Shown here one piece after another: positions 1 to 6,277 of a stretch of 14,040 bases of DNA; the stretch's first letter is position 1; each line of letters opens with the position of its first letter. The stretch is from Parvularculaceae bacterium UBA4496 (GTDB lineage: Bacteria; Pseudomonadota; Alphaproteobacteria; Caulobacterales; Parvularculaceae), in NCBI GenBank assembly GCA_002388885.1, contig DGNI01000022.1:1-14040 (forward strand), written 5' to 3'. Made by a program: the position numbers and the translations under genes. The notes beneath the pieces are model-generated. The model saw only the letters and a program-made list of their open reading frames with translations, searched no databases and was not told where the DNA came from.

Positions 1-2
1 GC

Positions 3-161
3 GGCGGCTGGTCGGTGATCGCCACTACGACCGGCGGCGATATTGCGCTGAAAGGCCCTTTGCCCGACAAAAGAACGGCGAGACAATGGGCCGAGGCCCG
101 CCGCGTCCATAAACCCGGCTATGTTGAGCGGATATATTCCGCGTTCTTTAACTACGATTGA
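3..161 (+). CDS. 3' end of an unrecognised ORF (partial)
   Basis: This reading frame is open from the left edge to a TGA at 159-161, giving 52 residues and no start inside the window. It begins GGWSVIATTTGGDIALKGPL and ends in IYSAFFNYD. The pattern (Trp-containing strand, GD, a GP turn, then a helix with RTARQWAEARR) looks like the end of a small folded domain, but I recognise no family. It is convergent with the replication-type gene that ends at 202, and a plausible terminator hairpin starts 8 bases after the stop, which supports a real gene end. It probably belongs to the integrated element, since it lies on the element side of the att site. It could still be a chance open frame. Confidence 0.45.
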   Translation, partial: GGWSVIATTTGGDIALKGPLPDKRTARQWAEARRVHKPGYVERIYSAFFNYD

Positions 162-168
162 GTTAGAG

Positions 169-189
169 AATTGAGTCTGTCAATTTTTT
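169..189 (+). terminator. Weak rho-independent terminator after the partial ORF
   Basis: AATTGA (169-174) and TCAATT (180-185) form a perfect 6-base stem around the 5-base loop GTCTG, followed by more T residues up to 189 (six in a row counting the stem end). The position, just after the stop at 161 and before the end of the convergent gene at 202, fits a terminator for the + strand gene. The stem is AT-rich, so it may be inefficient. Confidence 0.5.
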
Positions 190-201
190 CAACACAGGCG
201 T

Positions 202-921
202 TTAATCGAAATATGATTTTTTGCGTTTCGGCGTCGACTTAGAGGCCAATACCTGCGTCAAATATCGAAACGATGTAATAGGTTTTGGATTTAATTTCAT
301 TCGGTTTTTCTTCGCCCATTCCGAAATTGTGGGAATCACGAATTTCTCCCAATCATATTGTCGCATCCATCGTAACGGCTCGGTCAAATCTCCTAACGCG
401 GGATGCGATGCAGGGTCTCGGATGATCCCGTCAAGAATCAGGAAAAGCGCTTCTACCCTTTGTTGTTCTTCCCGAGACAATTGTTTTTTTGATTCATTTT
501 TGTTGAATTCATTACAAGGTGTCGCGGCATTGTCGCGGTGTAGCCGTGTTAGCTGTTGCAGCTGATCCTCATCACCCCTCCCCGCAGCTCTTCGAGGAGA
601 CTGCATTTCATCGTAGTAACAAATAGATATAACTGATTGCGCATTGCCCCTGGTGGCAAGGCGGATCTTGTCGCGCCTCCGTAGCGCCAGGATAAAGCGG
701 GCTACGCAATCTTTCGACCAACCCCATTCTTTTGCGAGGACTCTGTATGAGGCAAGAAACTCGCCCCGGCGAAGAAACTCGCCGTCATCGAAGCTGGCGC
801 GTTCTATGAGCCAGACCCAGGCTGCGCGACGGCAAAAGGGCTTGCCAAAAAAAATGTCCGATTCCATCCAGCCGCGAGGCAAAAGATAGTACCCGCGCTC
901 GAACCGCACGAATTCTGTCAT
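202..921 (-). CDS. Winged-helix replication-type protein of an integrated element
   Basis: The 239-residue product has an N-terminal domain (about residues 30-90) with the pattern RRGEFLASYRVLAKEWGWSK followed by a recognition helix and RRRDKIRL. This pattern (gene product 'sees' a RGE-strand, a LA-x-WGWSK helix and a V-x-R-F helix) is common in phage and prophage replisome-organiser or primosomal proteins with a winged-helix DNA-binding domain. The C-terminal part (about 150-230) carries a Trp/Phe-rich helix and ITSFRYLTQVL, like the last segment of such proteins. The middle (about 105-145) is polar and probably a linker. Its ATG at 919-921 overlaps the stop of the excisionase-like gene in an ATGA, so the two are likely translated together. 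Inference: it starts or assists replication of the excised element. A plain transcription factor is possible. Confidence 0.6.
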   Translation of the reverse strand: MTEFVRFERGYYLLPRGWMESDIFFGKPFCRRAAWVWLIERASFDDGEFLRRGEFLASYRVLAKEWGWSKDCVARFILALRRRDKIRLATRGNAQSVISICYYDEMQSPRRAAGRGDEDQLQQLTRLHRDNAATPCNEFNKNESKKQLSREEQQRVEALFLILDGIIRDPASHPALGDLTEPLRWMRQYDWEKFVIPTISEWAKKNRMKLNPKPITSFRYLTQVLASKSTPKRKKSYFD

Positions 922-1154
922 TTCTTATCGCCCTCGTTCAGAGCCGGCGTTGTGTCGCTTGTCGATCGGCGTTGCGTAGCTGCCAACCATTCTTCGATTT
1001 CGTTCAGGCTGTAGCGAACCGCGCGGCCGATTTTGAGAAATCCAGGTCCGCCGCCTCGAACGCGCCAGGCCTGCAGTGTCCGAACGGATATTTTCAGAAG
1101 GTCCGCGACTTCGGACTCTGTGAGTAACCGGCCGCGGTAATTGGAGAAGGACAT
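918..1154 (-). CDS. Excisionase-like (AlpA/MerR-type) helix-turn-helix protein
   Basis: The 78-residue protein is a single small DNA-binding domain: LLTESEVADLLKISVRTLQAW (about residues 10-30) is a MerR-type helix-turn-helix, then the wing GGPGFLKIGRAVRYSLNEIEEWL (34-57), the signature of the HTH_17/excisionase family found in AlpA-like regulators. In integrated elements such proteins either help the integrase excise the element (recombination directionality) or switch element genes on. The gene lies between the integrase pair and the replication-type gene, overlapping the latter by 4 bases. A GGGA stretch lies about 9 bases before its ATG. Two 8-base inverted repeats lie just upstream (1161-1248) and are candidate binding sites for it. 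Family assignment is firm; the choice between excisionase and regulator is open. Confidence 0.8.
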   Translation of the reverse strand: MSFSNYRGRLLTESEVADLLKISVRTLQAWRVRGGGPGFLKIGRAVRYSLNEIEEWLAATQRRSTSDTTPALNEGDKK

Positions 1155-1160
1155 AGCGAC

Positions 1161-1248
1161 AATTCCCTTTCTGTTCGCATAACTGCGACCAGTTGATAGG
1201 GAATTCCTGGTTTACGTTCTTCCGGGATAATCGGGGGTAGCGTAAACC
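1161..1248. promoter_or_regulatory. Two 8-base inverted repeats upstream of the excisionase-like gene
   Basis: AATTCCCT (1161-1168) pairs with AGGGAATT (1198-1205), and GGTTTACG (1209-1216) pairs with CGTAAACC (1241-1248). Both are perfect. They fill most of the 116-base gap (1155-1270) between the 335-residue gene and the excisionase-like gene. The first also contains a GGAATTCC palindrome (1200-1207). Loops of 29 and 24 bases and no T-run argue against simple terminators. Inference: binding sites for the excisionase-like protein or for another element regulator, and probably the promoter region of the excisionase/replication pair. Confidence 0.4.
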
Positions 1249-1270
1249 TTAGCGCGAGCGGACTGGGTGT

Positions 1271-2278
1271 TTATTGTGGTGCAATTTCGCTTACAGCTTT
1301 CCGTCCTTTGCGGGCTGGCGGAAACTGGCCGGGCCGATAAAATTCTCGCAAGGAGTAATTTATGAGCCATCTAGTTGAAGGCAACGAAGCGTAATGGACC
1401 TTTTGAATTTCGTGCTGCGACGTCTCGATGAGTTGAGCGAGAAAGAATCTGGCGCCGCCATACTCCCGTAAGAGATGGTCGAAACTTGATAGGCGCGGAA
1501 GCCCAACTGTTGCGAATGCCCGGCGCAAATAATCTATGAAGGAAACTTTGTAGAACTGATGGTTCTGGTCCAATTTTCGCGAGTCGGTGAAAACCGGCCG
1601 CTGCTTGGTTATCAGGCCGTAAATTTCGGCCAATCGGTGGACAAAGAACTTTTCAGTGACCTTCTCGCGCGGACCCGGCGATGAGAATGAATTGCTTAAG
1701 CTGCGAAGTTGCTTAACTGCGTTCAATATTTCAAAAGCGTCTCCATTGGCCAATCTGCAGCGTCGCTGTTCTCTCTCCGCTTCTGACTCAATTCGAAACG
1801 ATTCCAGTATCATCAAGGCTTCATCATACAGCTCGGTTTTTTTGAGACCCTTTGAATTCGAACTATTACTGATGCTGTCGCACAATCGAGTTGCAACAGT
1901 GCATGTCCGACTGCCGAGGCGTAGCTCTTCAGCGCGACACTCAGCAATCGCATCGGCGGCTTCGTATGCGCGCGCCAGGGCGACAAGATGTCGGTTCGCT
2001 CCCGGCAAGCGCACTTCGCCGAGCATGTAGCCGAGAGATTTATCTCGCCGGCATAACCATGACAACGAAGAATTGAGCTCTAAGTCATTACAAAACTCTC
2101 GAAATGCGATGGCGGCGTTCCGGACGCTCTCCGGCGCTTCTGGCCACCATTGGGGCATCGGCCGCACCATTCGAAAATCCTCGGCGATCTCGTATGAAAC
2201 AGTCGCGGGAGGAAGCGCGTTCCTGTAGTTTTTAAGTCTTCGAAATCCGGATCGATCGATTTCTCGAGCACCGCTCAT
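1271..2278 (-). CDS. Unrecognised 335-residue protein encoded with the integrase
   Basis: I do not recognise this family. The product is 335 residues, has no visible signal peptide or membrane segment and looks mainly alpha-helical and soluble. Local features are a Trp/Pro-rich patch (MPQWWPEAPE, about residues 41-50), a Ser/Asn-rich stretch near 137-145, a charged helix with ESEAEREQRR (about 163-173) and a basic C-terminal tail (ARKGRKAVSE). Its ATG (2276-2278) overlaps the integrase TGA (2275-2277) as ATGA, so it is probably translationally coupled to the integrase. Its base composition looks less GC-rich than the chromosomal genes to the right, fitting acquired DNA. Such a position often holds element control or cargo genes, but I assign no function. 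Confidence 0.75.
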   Translation of the reverse strand: MSGAREIDRSGFRRLKNYRNALPPATVSYEIAEDFRMVRPMPQWWPEAPESVRNAAIAFREFCNDLELNSSLSWLCRRDKSLGYMLGEVRLPGANRHLVALARAYEAADAIAECRAEELRLGSRTCTVATRLCDSISNSSNSKGLKKTELYDEALMILESFRIESEAEREQRRCRLANGDAFEILNAVKQLRSLSNSFSSPGPREKVTEKFFVHRLAEIYGLITKQRPVFTDSRKLDQNHQFYKVSFIDYLRRAFATVGLPRLSSFDHLLREYGGARFFLAQLIETSQHEIQKVHYASLPSTRWLINYSLREFYRPGQFPPARKGRKAVSEIAPQ

Positions 2279-3462
2279 GCCGCGACGCTTATGGCTTTGC
2301 GGCGACCCTGATCAATCGGGACGGCCGTCTCCGCCAACGCGCCGCCGACAATATTGGCCGCTTCCCGGACGCTGTCGTCAGCAAGATGGGCGTATCGCAT
2401 GGTGGTCTGGATCTGGCTGTGACCAAGAAGTTTTCCCAAAAGCGGCAGAGAAATCCCGTTTCGTAGGGCATGAGAGGCGAATGTGTGCCGCAGATCATGG
2501 ATTCTCACACCTTCAAGGTACGCCGCTTTCCTGATTCTGCGCCACGGCCGCTGAAAATCAGTGAGATACTTGCCCGCCGACTTGCCGGCGACGACGTAAG
2601 GATTTCCGGAGACTGCGGGAATGTCTCGCAACGCATCGATGGCGGTTGCCGACAATGGTATGTGTCGCGCGCCGGTTTTGGAATCCGGCAAGCACATAGC
2701 CCCATTGACGATGTATGACCATTTGAGGGTCTGGATTTCCGACAATCTGCAGCCGGTAAGGATGAGCAGCCTCATGGCCCCGGCGAGGTGCGGACTTTCA
2801 AGTCCCTGAGCCTCGCGTTCATTAAGGGTCGTCCAAAGGCGCCGCAACTCCTCGGCATTGAGAAATCTTTCTCGCTTTTTCTCACGGTATTTGGAAATCA
2901 GCCGGCACGGATTGGCGCCTGGGTCGATCAACCCCCAGACCTCGGCAAGATTGAACATTTTCGATGCAACGCCAAGCGTGCGATTGGCCTGATAGGGCGT
3001 GTTGCGCATCGCATGATGCAATGTAGCCATATCCGACCGTTTCACATCTCTCACCTTGAATGCGCCAAGAGCCGGGATAATGTGCGCCTTGAGGGCATGG
3101 CGATACTCAACAACTGTGCGGGGTTTGCAGCGTGTCGAGACGTGCTGTTCAAGGAACCGCGCCGCCAGTTGTTTTACCGTTGGCGCTTTTCGCATCTCGT
3201 TCCGCTCGTGCGAGGGATCCTGACCTTTCGCAACAGCGCCCAGCGTTTCCTTTGCGAGTAATCGCGCTTCGTCGCATGTGATGGCGCCAAACACGCCCAG
3301 CGCATATCGGCGCGTACGCCCGCCTGCACGATACTGGACGATGAACGTCTTTCGTCCCGCCGGCGAAACACGCAGGCCAAAACCGCTCAACCTGTCGTCA
3401 AAGTAGATCGCGTCCTTTTTTTTCGGGTCAATCTGATCAACGTTGCGTTTGGTGAGGTTCAT
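2275..3462 (-). CDS. Tyrosine recombinase / integrase (DUF4102 arm-binding type)
   Basis: The 395-residue protein is a full-length site-specific recombinase of the P4-like class. Residues 1-90 form the arm-type DNA-binding domain (DDRLSGFGLRVSPAGRKTFIVQYR), about 95-190 the SAM-like core-binding domain, and 200-370 the catalytic domain. The catalytic set is complete: R239 (TGCRLSE), K262 (SKTG), H322 and R325 (HDLRHTF), H348 (LGHSQ) and the nucleophile Y357 (RYAHL). It cuts and rejoins DNA at att sites, here most likely in tRNA-fMet, because a 3' fragment of that tRNA lies about 170 bases upstream of the gene. The ATG at 3460-3462 has no strong ribosome-binding site, but the N-terminus MNLTKRNVDQIDP matches the family. 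The gene appears intact, so the element may still be mobile. Confidence 0.95.
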   Translation of the reverse strand: MNLTKRNVDQIDPKKKDAIYFDDRLSGFGLRVSPAGRKTFIVQYRAGGRTRRYALGVFGAITCDEARLLAKETLGAVAKGQDPSHERNEMRKAPTVKQLAARFLEQHVSTRCKPRTVVEYRHALKAHIIPALGAFKVRDVKRSDMATLHHAMRNTPYQANRTLGVASKMFNLAEVWGLIDPGANPCRLISKYREKKRERFLNAEELRRLWTTLNEREAQGLESPHLAGAMRLLILTGCRLSEIQTLKWSYIVNGAMCLPDSKTGARHIPLSATAIDALRDIPAVSGNPYVVAGKSAGKYLTDFQRPWRRIRKAAYLEGVRIHDLRHTFASHALRNGISLPLLGKLLGHSQIQTTMRYAHLADDSVREAANIVGGALAETAVPIDQGRRKAISVAA

Positions 3463-3529
3463 GGTTGCAATAGGAGTTCAGGCTCGGAAGCATATTGGAA
3501 GCAATCAGCGTCAAAACGGCGCGAATCGC

Positions 3530-3582
3530 AACGTATTTGGCGGTAGTATACAACGCTCATAAGACAATGAAAAGAATACGTT
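3530..3582 (-). promoter_or_regulatory. Integrase promoter flanked by an 8-base inverted repeat
   Basis: On the - strand a TATACT box (3550-3545) lies 17 bases downstream of TTTTCA (3573-3568), a reasonable sigma-70-type promoter about 80 bases before the integrase ATG. It is flanked by a perfect inverted repeat, AACGTATT (3530-3537) and AATACGTT (3575-3582). Inference: the arms could be arm-type integrase sites or an autoregulatory operator, so that recombinase binding would cover the promoter. Confidence 0.4.
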
Positions 3583-3591
3583 TTCCGCACT

Positions 3592-3628
3592 CCAGCGCAT
3601 CGGGTCGCAGCCGGCAGAAAAGCGCTGG
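3592..3628. repeat. Inverted repeat next to the att site
   Basis: CCAGCGC (3592-3598) and GCGCTGG (3622-3628) are perfect 7-base inverted arms with a 23-base spacer, ending 6 bases before the tRNA-fMet fragment. The place fits accessory protein or integrase binding next to the crossover, but a chance GC-rich match cannot be excluded. Confidence 0.3.
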
Positions 3629-3634
3629 CGCAAA

Positions 3635-3679
3635 CTCATAACCTGAAGGTCAGAGGTTCAAATCCTCTCCCCGCACCCA
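3635..3679 (+). other. att site: displaced 3' half of tRNA-fMet
   Basis: The 45 bases match initiator tRNA from the anticodon loop to the 3' end: CTCATAA loop with CAT anticodon (3635-3641), 3' strand of the anticodon stem CCTGA, variable loop AGGTC, T-stem AGAGG (3652-3656), TTCAAAT loop, CCTCT (3664-3668), acceptor strand CCCCGCA (3669-3675) and a terminal CCA (3677-3679). The 5' half is missing: the bases before the loop (GCAAA) cannot pair with CCTGA, and no D-arm or 5' acceptor strand is present. This is the duplicated tRNA end that integrases of this class leave behind. Since the integrase and element genes lie to the left, the fragment marks the right junction, and the restored tRNA-fMet should lie beyond the left edge. 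The discriminator is C instead of the usual A. Confidence 0.85.
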
Positions 3680-3946
3680 ATTTTTCAATGATTTAGCCGG
3701 CCCGCCTCAATTTCCAGATTGAGTCTTCAAGTATGCTGTAAGCAATGAAGACGAAAAAGTGGTTGGGAGTCCTCTTAAGCCGACACCATGACATATAAGC
3801 GCTGACCTCTATTCGGAAATAACGGCGTTATCCCGGTCACCACTCGAAAACACGCATAGCTGCCAACAACTGTCGTTCGTAGATTTTAGAAAATTTATGC
3901 TTAGAATATATTGGCTTCTCGCTCACTGTGAGAAAAGTCAGCCGGA
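3680..3946. other. Chromosomal flank with no gene seen
   Basis: Between the att fragment and the stop of the MarR gene I see no convincing coding region, RNA gene or clear terminator. A 17-codon ORF (3745-3798) is too short to support. A short dyad TTCTC/GAGAA (3916-3920 and 3930-3934) lies just past the MarR stop but has no T-run on the MarR strand. The stretch looks like ordinary spacer DNA at an insertion junction. Confidence 0.5.
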
Positions 3947-4447
3947 TTACAGACGTTTTTGAACCATGCTGTGCACCTCGTTCAAACCGGCGATCAGGCG
4001 CTTCATTTTAGCGTCAGACAGGCCGCCGAGCAGGCTTTCTATAAACGCCTCATGCTCTTTCGCCATTCTTGAAAACAGGCGCTTTCCCCGCGGCGTCAAT
4101 TTTACATGCTGCGCGCGCCGGTCTTTTTCAGAGGTTATGCGGGTCACGAGCCCGTCACCCGCGAGACGCGAAACCAGGCCCGTCACATTGCCATTGGACA
4201 TGTAAAGATGGCTGGAAAGCTCGCCCATCTTTAACCCCTCCGGATAACGATCAAGCGCGGCAAGAACGTCAAATCGCGGAAGAGTCGCCTCAAACTCGCT
4301 CTCCAGATATGAGCGTATGTTCTTTTCAATAATAGTTGAGCAACTCAATAATCGCAGCCACAATCGAACAGATAATTTGCTGTGCGGCAACTCATCAAAA
4401 CGGTCTCCGTTTTTTTTACCCAGCGCTGCTTTCGTCGCCAAGACCAT
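3947..4447 (-). CDS. MarR-family transcriptional regulator
   Basis: The 166-residue protein has the MarR layout: N-terminal dimerisation helices (about 25-55), a winged helix with FDVLAALDRYPEGLKMGELSSHL (59-81), recognition helix MSNGNVTGLVSRLAGDGLV (83-101) and the wing with the signature DRRAQHVKLTPRG (109-121), then C-terminal dimer helices. A strong ribosome-binding site, AGGAGG, lies about 9 bases before the ATG. It diverges from the aminobenzoyl-CoA genes, with a 209-base shared control region holding several dyads. MarR proteins next to aromatic-CoA genes (for example CouR and BadR in Rhodopseudomonas) often control them, several by sensing the CoA thioester. Inference: this one represses the operon and is released by a pathway CoA ester such as 2-aminobenzoyl-CoA. 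Family is certain, ligand is not. Confidence 0.92.
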   Translation of the reverse strand: MVLATKAALGKKNGDRFDELPHSKLSVRLWLRLLSCSTIIEKNIRSYLESEFEATLPRFDVLAALDRYPEGLKMGELSSHLYMSNGNVTGLVSRLAGDGLVTRITSEKDRRAQHVKLTPRGKRLFSRMAKEHEAFIESLLGGLSDAKMKRLIAGLNEVHSMVQKRL

Positions 4448-4482
4448 GTTGTTCGCCCTCCTACCGCTGAAGTCCCGTAAAA

Positions 4483-4589
4483 AATTGGCCCCTGCCGCTC
4501 AAATTGGACATTCTGGCGTTCAATAATGAATTGGAAAACGCCAAGTCCTCGCTGGCTTTACCGTCATATCGGTTCTGATAACGGGTTAT
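4483..4589. promoter_or_regulatory. Dyads and AATTGG repeats in the marR/dehydrogenase divergent region
   Basis: TGGCGTT (4514-4520) and AACGCCA (4537-4543) form a perfect 7-base inverted repeat; inside it CAAT (4521-4524) and ATTG (4530-4533) pair as well, so the whole is a long imperfect dyad. ATAAC (4578-4582) and GTTAT (4585-4589) form a second perfect dyad with a 2-base spacer. AATTGG occurs three times (4483, 4502, 4529). The first dyad lies about 70-95 bases upstream of the marR start, where it could serve autoregulation. Assignment to a particular regulator is a guess. Confidence 0.35.
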
Positions 4590-4617
4590 ATTCATTTCAC
4601 TTTATCGGTACGCTCGC

Positions 4618-4646
4618 TTGCCCGGATTTATTTTAATGCTAAAATA
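4618..4646 (+). promoter_or_regulatory. Promoter of the aminobenzoyl-CoA operon with an 18-base palindromic operator
   Basis: TTGCCC (4618-4623) and TAAAAT (4640-4645) are separated by 16 bases and resemble -35 and -10 boxes. TATTTTAATGCTAAAATA (4629-4646) is a palindrome with 7-base perfect arms and a 4-base centre, the usual size and form of a MarR operator, and it covers the -10 box, so a bound repressor would block polymerase. Transcription would start near 4652, leaving a leader of only about five bases before the first ATG at 4657. Confidence 0.6.
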
Positions 4647-4656
4647 GTTTTAGACG

Positions 4657-5394
4657 ATGGAGGCTTTGATAACCAGACACGCATTCATAACCGGCGGCGG
4701 TTCCGGCGTAGGGCTGGCGATCGCGAAGGCCTTTGTCGCCAAAAACGTCGATGTCACCATCGCAGGGCGTGATGTTTCTCGTCTGGAGGCGACCGGGCTG
4801 AACTTCGTTCAGATGGATGTCACCAATGAAGACTCCATCACCTCCGGGATCAAAAAAGCCGGGCATATAGATATTTTCGTCGCGAATGCCGGCGCAGCCG
4901 TAACGGCTCCCGCCTTGAAAACATCTCGCGACCTCTGGGATCAGATGATCGCAGTCAACCTGACCAGCACGTTCCTCTGCGCGCGTGCCGCAATTCCGGC
5001 AATGGCGGATCAGGGTTGGGGGCGGTTTATCGCGATCGCATCAACGGCGGCGCTTAAAGGATACCCCTACACCGGCGCATACGCAGCCGCCAAGCATGGC
5101 GTGCTTGGCTGGATCCGCACGCTCGCGCTGGAGCTCGCTCTAACCGGCGTCACCGCCAATGCGGTTTGTCCCGGATTTACAGATACGCCGCTGATCGATC
5201 GCGCGCTCGACAAGATTGCAAAAACCACAAATCGGTCCAGAGAAGAAGCTCTGGCTGAGTTCGTGAAGGCGAATCCCATGCGCCGTCTTGTGGCGACCTC
5301 TGAAGTGGCGAATACGGTTCTCTGGCTCGCCAGCGAGGAGGCCGCGTCAATCAACGGTCAGGCGATCGCTATAGACGGCGGCGAGACGGCGTGA
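4657..5394 (+). CDS. Short-chain dehydrogenase, likely 3-hydroxyacyl-CoA dehydrogenase of the 2-aminobenzoyl-CoA pathway
   Basis: The 245-residue protein is a classical SDR: cofactor motif TGGGSGVG (12-19), D54 of the adenine pocket, NAG (77-79), N101, and the catalytic set S129, Y142 and K146 (YAAAK). The C-terminal GGETA follows the usual IDGG strand. SDRs use NAD(P)H for alcohol/ketone interconversion; being first in this gene set, it most likely acts as the 3-hydroxyacyl-CoA dehydrogenase of the beta-oxidation-like steps or on a ring ketone of the reduced aminobenzoyl-CoA. The start is uncertain: ATG at 4657 has no upstream Shine-Dalgarno and lies almost at the predicted transcription start, while GGAGG falls inside the frame (4659-4663), very close to a TTG at 4666. 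A near-leaderless ATG start is my preference. Confidence 0.88.
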   Translation: MEALITRHAFITGGGSGVGLAIAKAFVAKNVDVTIAGRDVSRLEATGLNFVQMDVTNEDSITSGIKKAGHIDIFVANAGAAVTAPALKTSRDLWDQMIAVNLTSTFLCARAAIPAMADQGWGRFIAIASTAALKGYPYTGAYAAAKHGVLGWIRTLALELALTGVTANAVCPGFTDTPLIDRALDKIAKTTNRSREEALAEFVKANPMRRLVATSEVANTVLWLASEEAASINGQAIAIDGGETA

Positions 5395-5467
5395 TGAAGG
5401 CAGGCTTTTTCATTTTGTCTCCACACAGGCGCTTCTGCGCATCGGCCTTAATGCGAAAGGACGTCCT

Positions 5468-6277
5468 ATGAATCCGGAACAGTTCTCGCCTGAGCACTTT
5501 TTATGGGAGTTTGACCGGGGCGTTGCGCGCATTCGCCTTAATCGCCCGGAACGAAAGAACCCGCTGACTTTCGATTCATATGCAGAATTGCGCGATACAT
5601 TTCGCAAACTTGTTTATGTGCGTGAGGTCAAAGCGGTCGTATTCGCCAGTAACGGCGGCAACTTTTGTTCCGGCGGCGACGTTCATGACATTATCGGTCC
5701 ACTGACAAAGATGACCATGCCGGAGCTTCTCGACTTTACGCGAATGACTGGTGATCTGGTAAAGGCGATCCGCGCCTGTCCGCAGCCGGTCATCGCTGCA
5801 GTTGACGGCGTTAGCGCCGGCGCAGGCGCTATCATTTCGATGGCGTCGGATCTGCGATACGCTGCGCCTGAGGCCAAGACGGCGTTTTTGTTTAACCGGG
5901 TCGGTCTTGCCGGCTGCGACATGGGCGCGTGCGCCATTCTTCCCCGTATCATTGGGCATGGCCGCGCCAGCGAGATTCTCTATTTCGGCCGTAGCTTTTC
6001 TGCCGAAGAAGGTCTTGCCTGGGGCTTTTTTAATGCCGTTGTAGCGTCAAGCGATTTGGACGCCCACGCCATGAAAATGGCTCAAAAACTTGCGGATGGG
6101 CCTGCTTTTGCGAACGGCATGACGAAGAACCAGCTCAACGTTGAATGGGACATGGGCATAGACGCCGCCATAGAAATGGAGGCGCAGGCGCAGGCGATCT
6201 GTATGCAGACGAAAGATTTTGAGCGCGCCTATGAGGCGTTCGTGGCAAAAGAAAAACCGGCGTTCAAGGGCGACTGA
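5468..6277 (+). CDS. Crotonase-fold enoyl-CoA hydratase/isomerase of the 2-aminobenzoyl-CoA cluster
   Basis: The 269-residue protein is a full-length crotonase: [13 protein letters not shown] (21-33), oxyanion-hole segment FCSGGD (66-71) and AGAG (117-120) for CoA-thioester binding, then [19 protein letters not shown] (145-163) and a C-terminal helical tail. By manual alignment with rat mitochondrial hydratase, the two catalytic Glu positions (E144, E164) are I122 and R144 here. D151 instead aligns near the active-site Asp of dienoyl-CoA isomerase and 4-chlorobenzoyl-CoA dehalogenase. The enzyme is therefore probably not a standard hydratase; isomerisation, hydration or ring opening of the alicyclic aminobenzoyl-CoA product is more likely. 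AAGGA lies 7-10 bases before the ATG, within a 10-base palindrome. The stop overlaps the next start by one base (TGATG), so the two genes are coupled. Confidence 0.88.
   Translation: MNPEQFSPEHFLWEFDRGVARIRLNRPERKNPLTFDSYAELRDTFRKLVYVREVKAVVFASNGGNFCSGGDVHDIIGPLTKMTMPELLDFTRMTGDLVKAIRACPQPVIAAVDGVSAGAGAIISMASDLRYAAPEAKTAFLFNRVGLAGCDMGACAILPRIIGHGRASEILYFGRSFSAEEGLAWGFFNAVVASSDLDAHAMKMAQKLADGPAFANGMTKNQLNVEWDMGIDAAIEMEAQAQAICMQTKDFERAYEAFVAKEKPAFKGD

Noticed and set aside
2788..3261. 157-residue open frame opposite the integrase
   Set aside because: It lies antisense to the catalytic integrase gene, whose motifs are complete. It is a codon-bias shadow.
3601..3680. A complete tRNA-Met gene
   Set aside because: Only the part from the anticodon loop onward fits. 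The 5' anticodon stem (GCAAA) cannot pair and the D-arm and 5' acceptor strand are absent.
3745..3798. 17-codon ORF starting MKTKKWLGVLLS
   Set aside because: It looks faintly like a signal peptide start but is too short, has no clear ribosome-binding site and no continuation in another frame that I could follow.
5458..5467. AGGACGTCCT palindrome over the crotonase ribosome-binding site
   Set aside because: With no loop it cannot make a stable hairpin, and a 10-base palindrome in GC-rich DNA can arise by chance.
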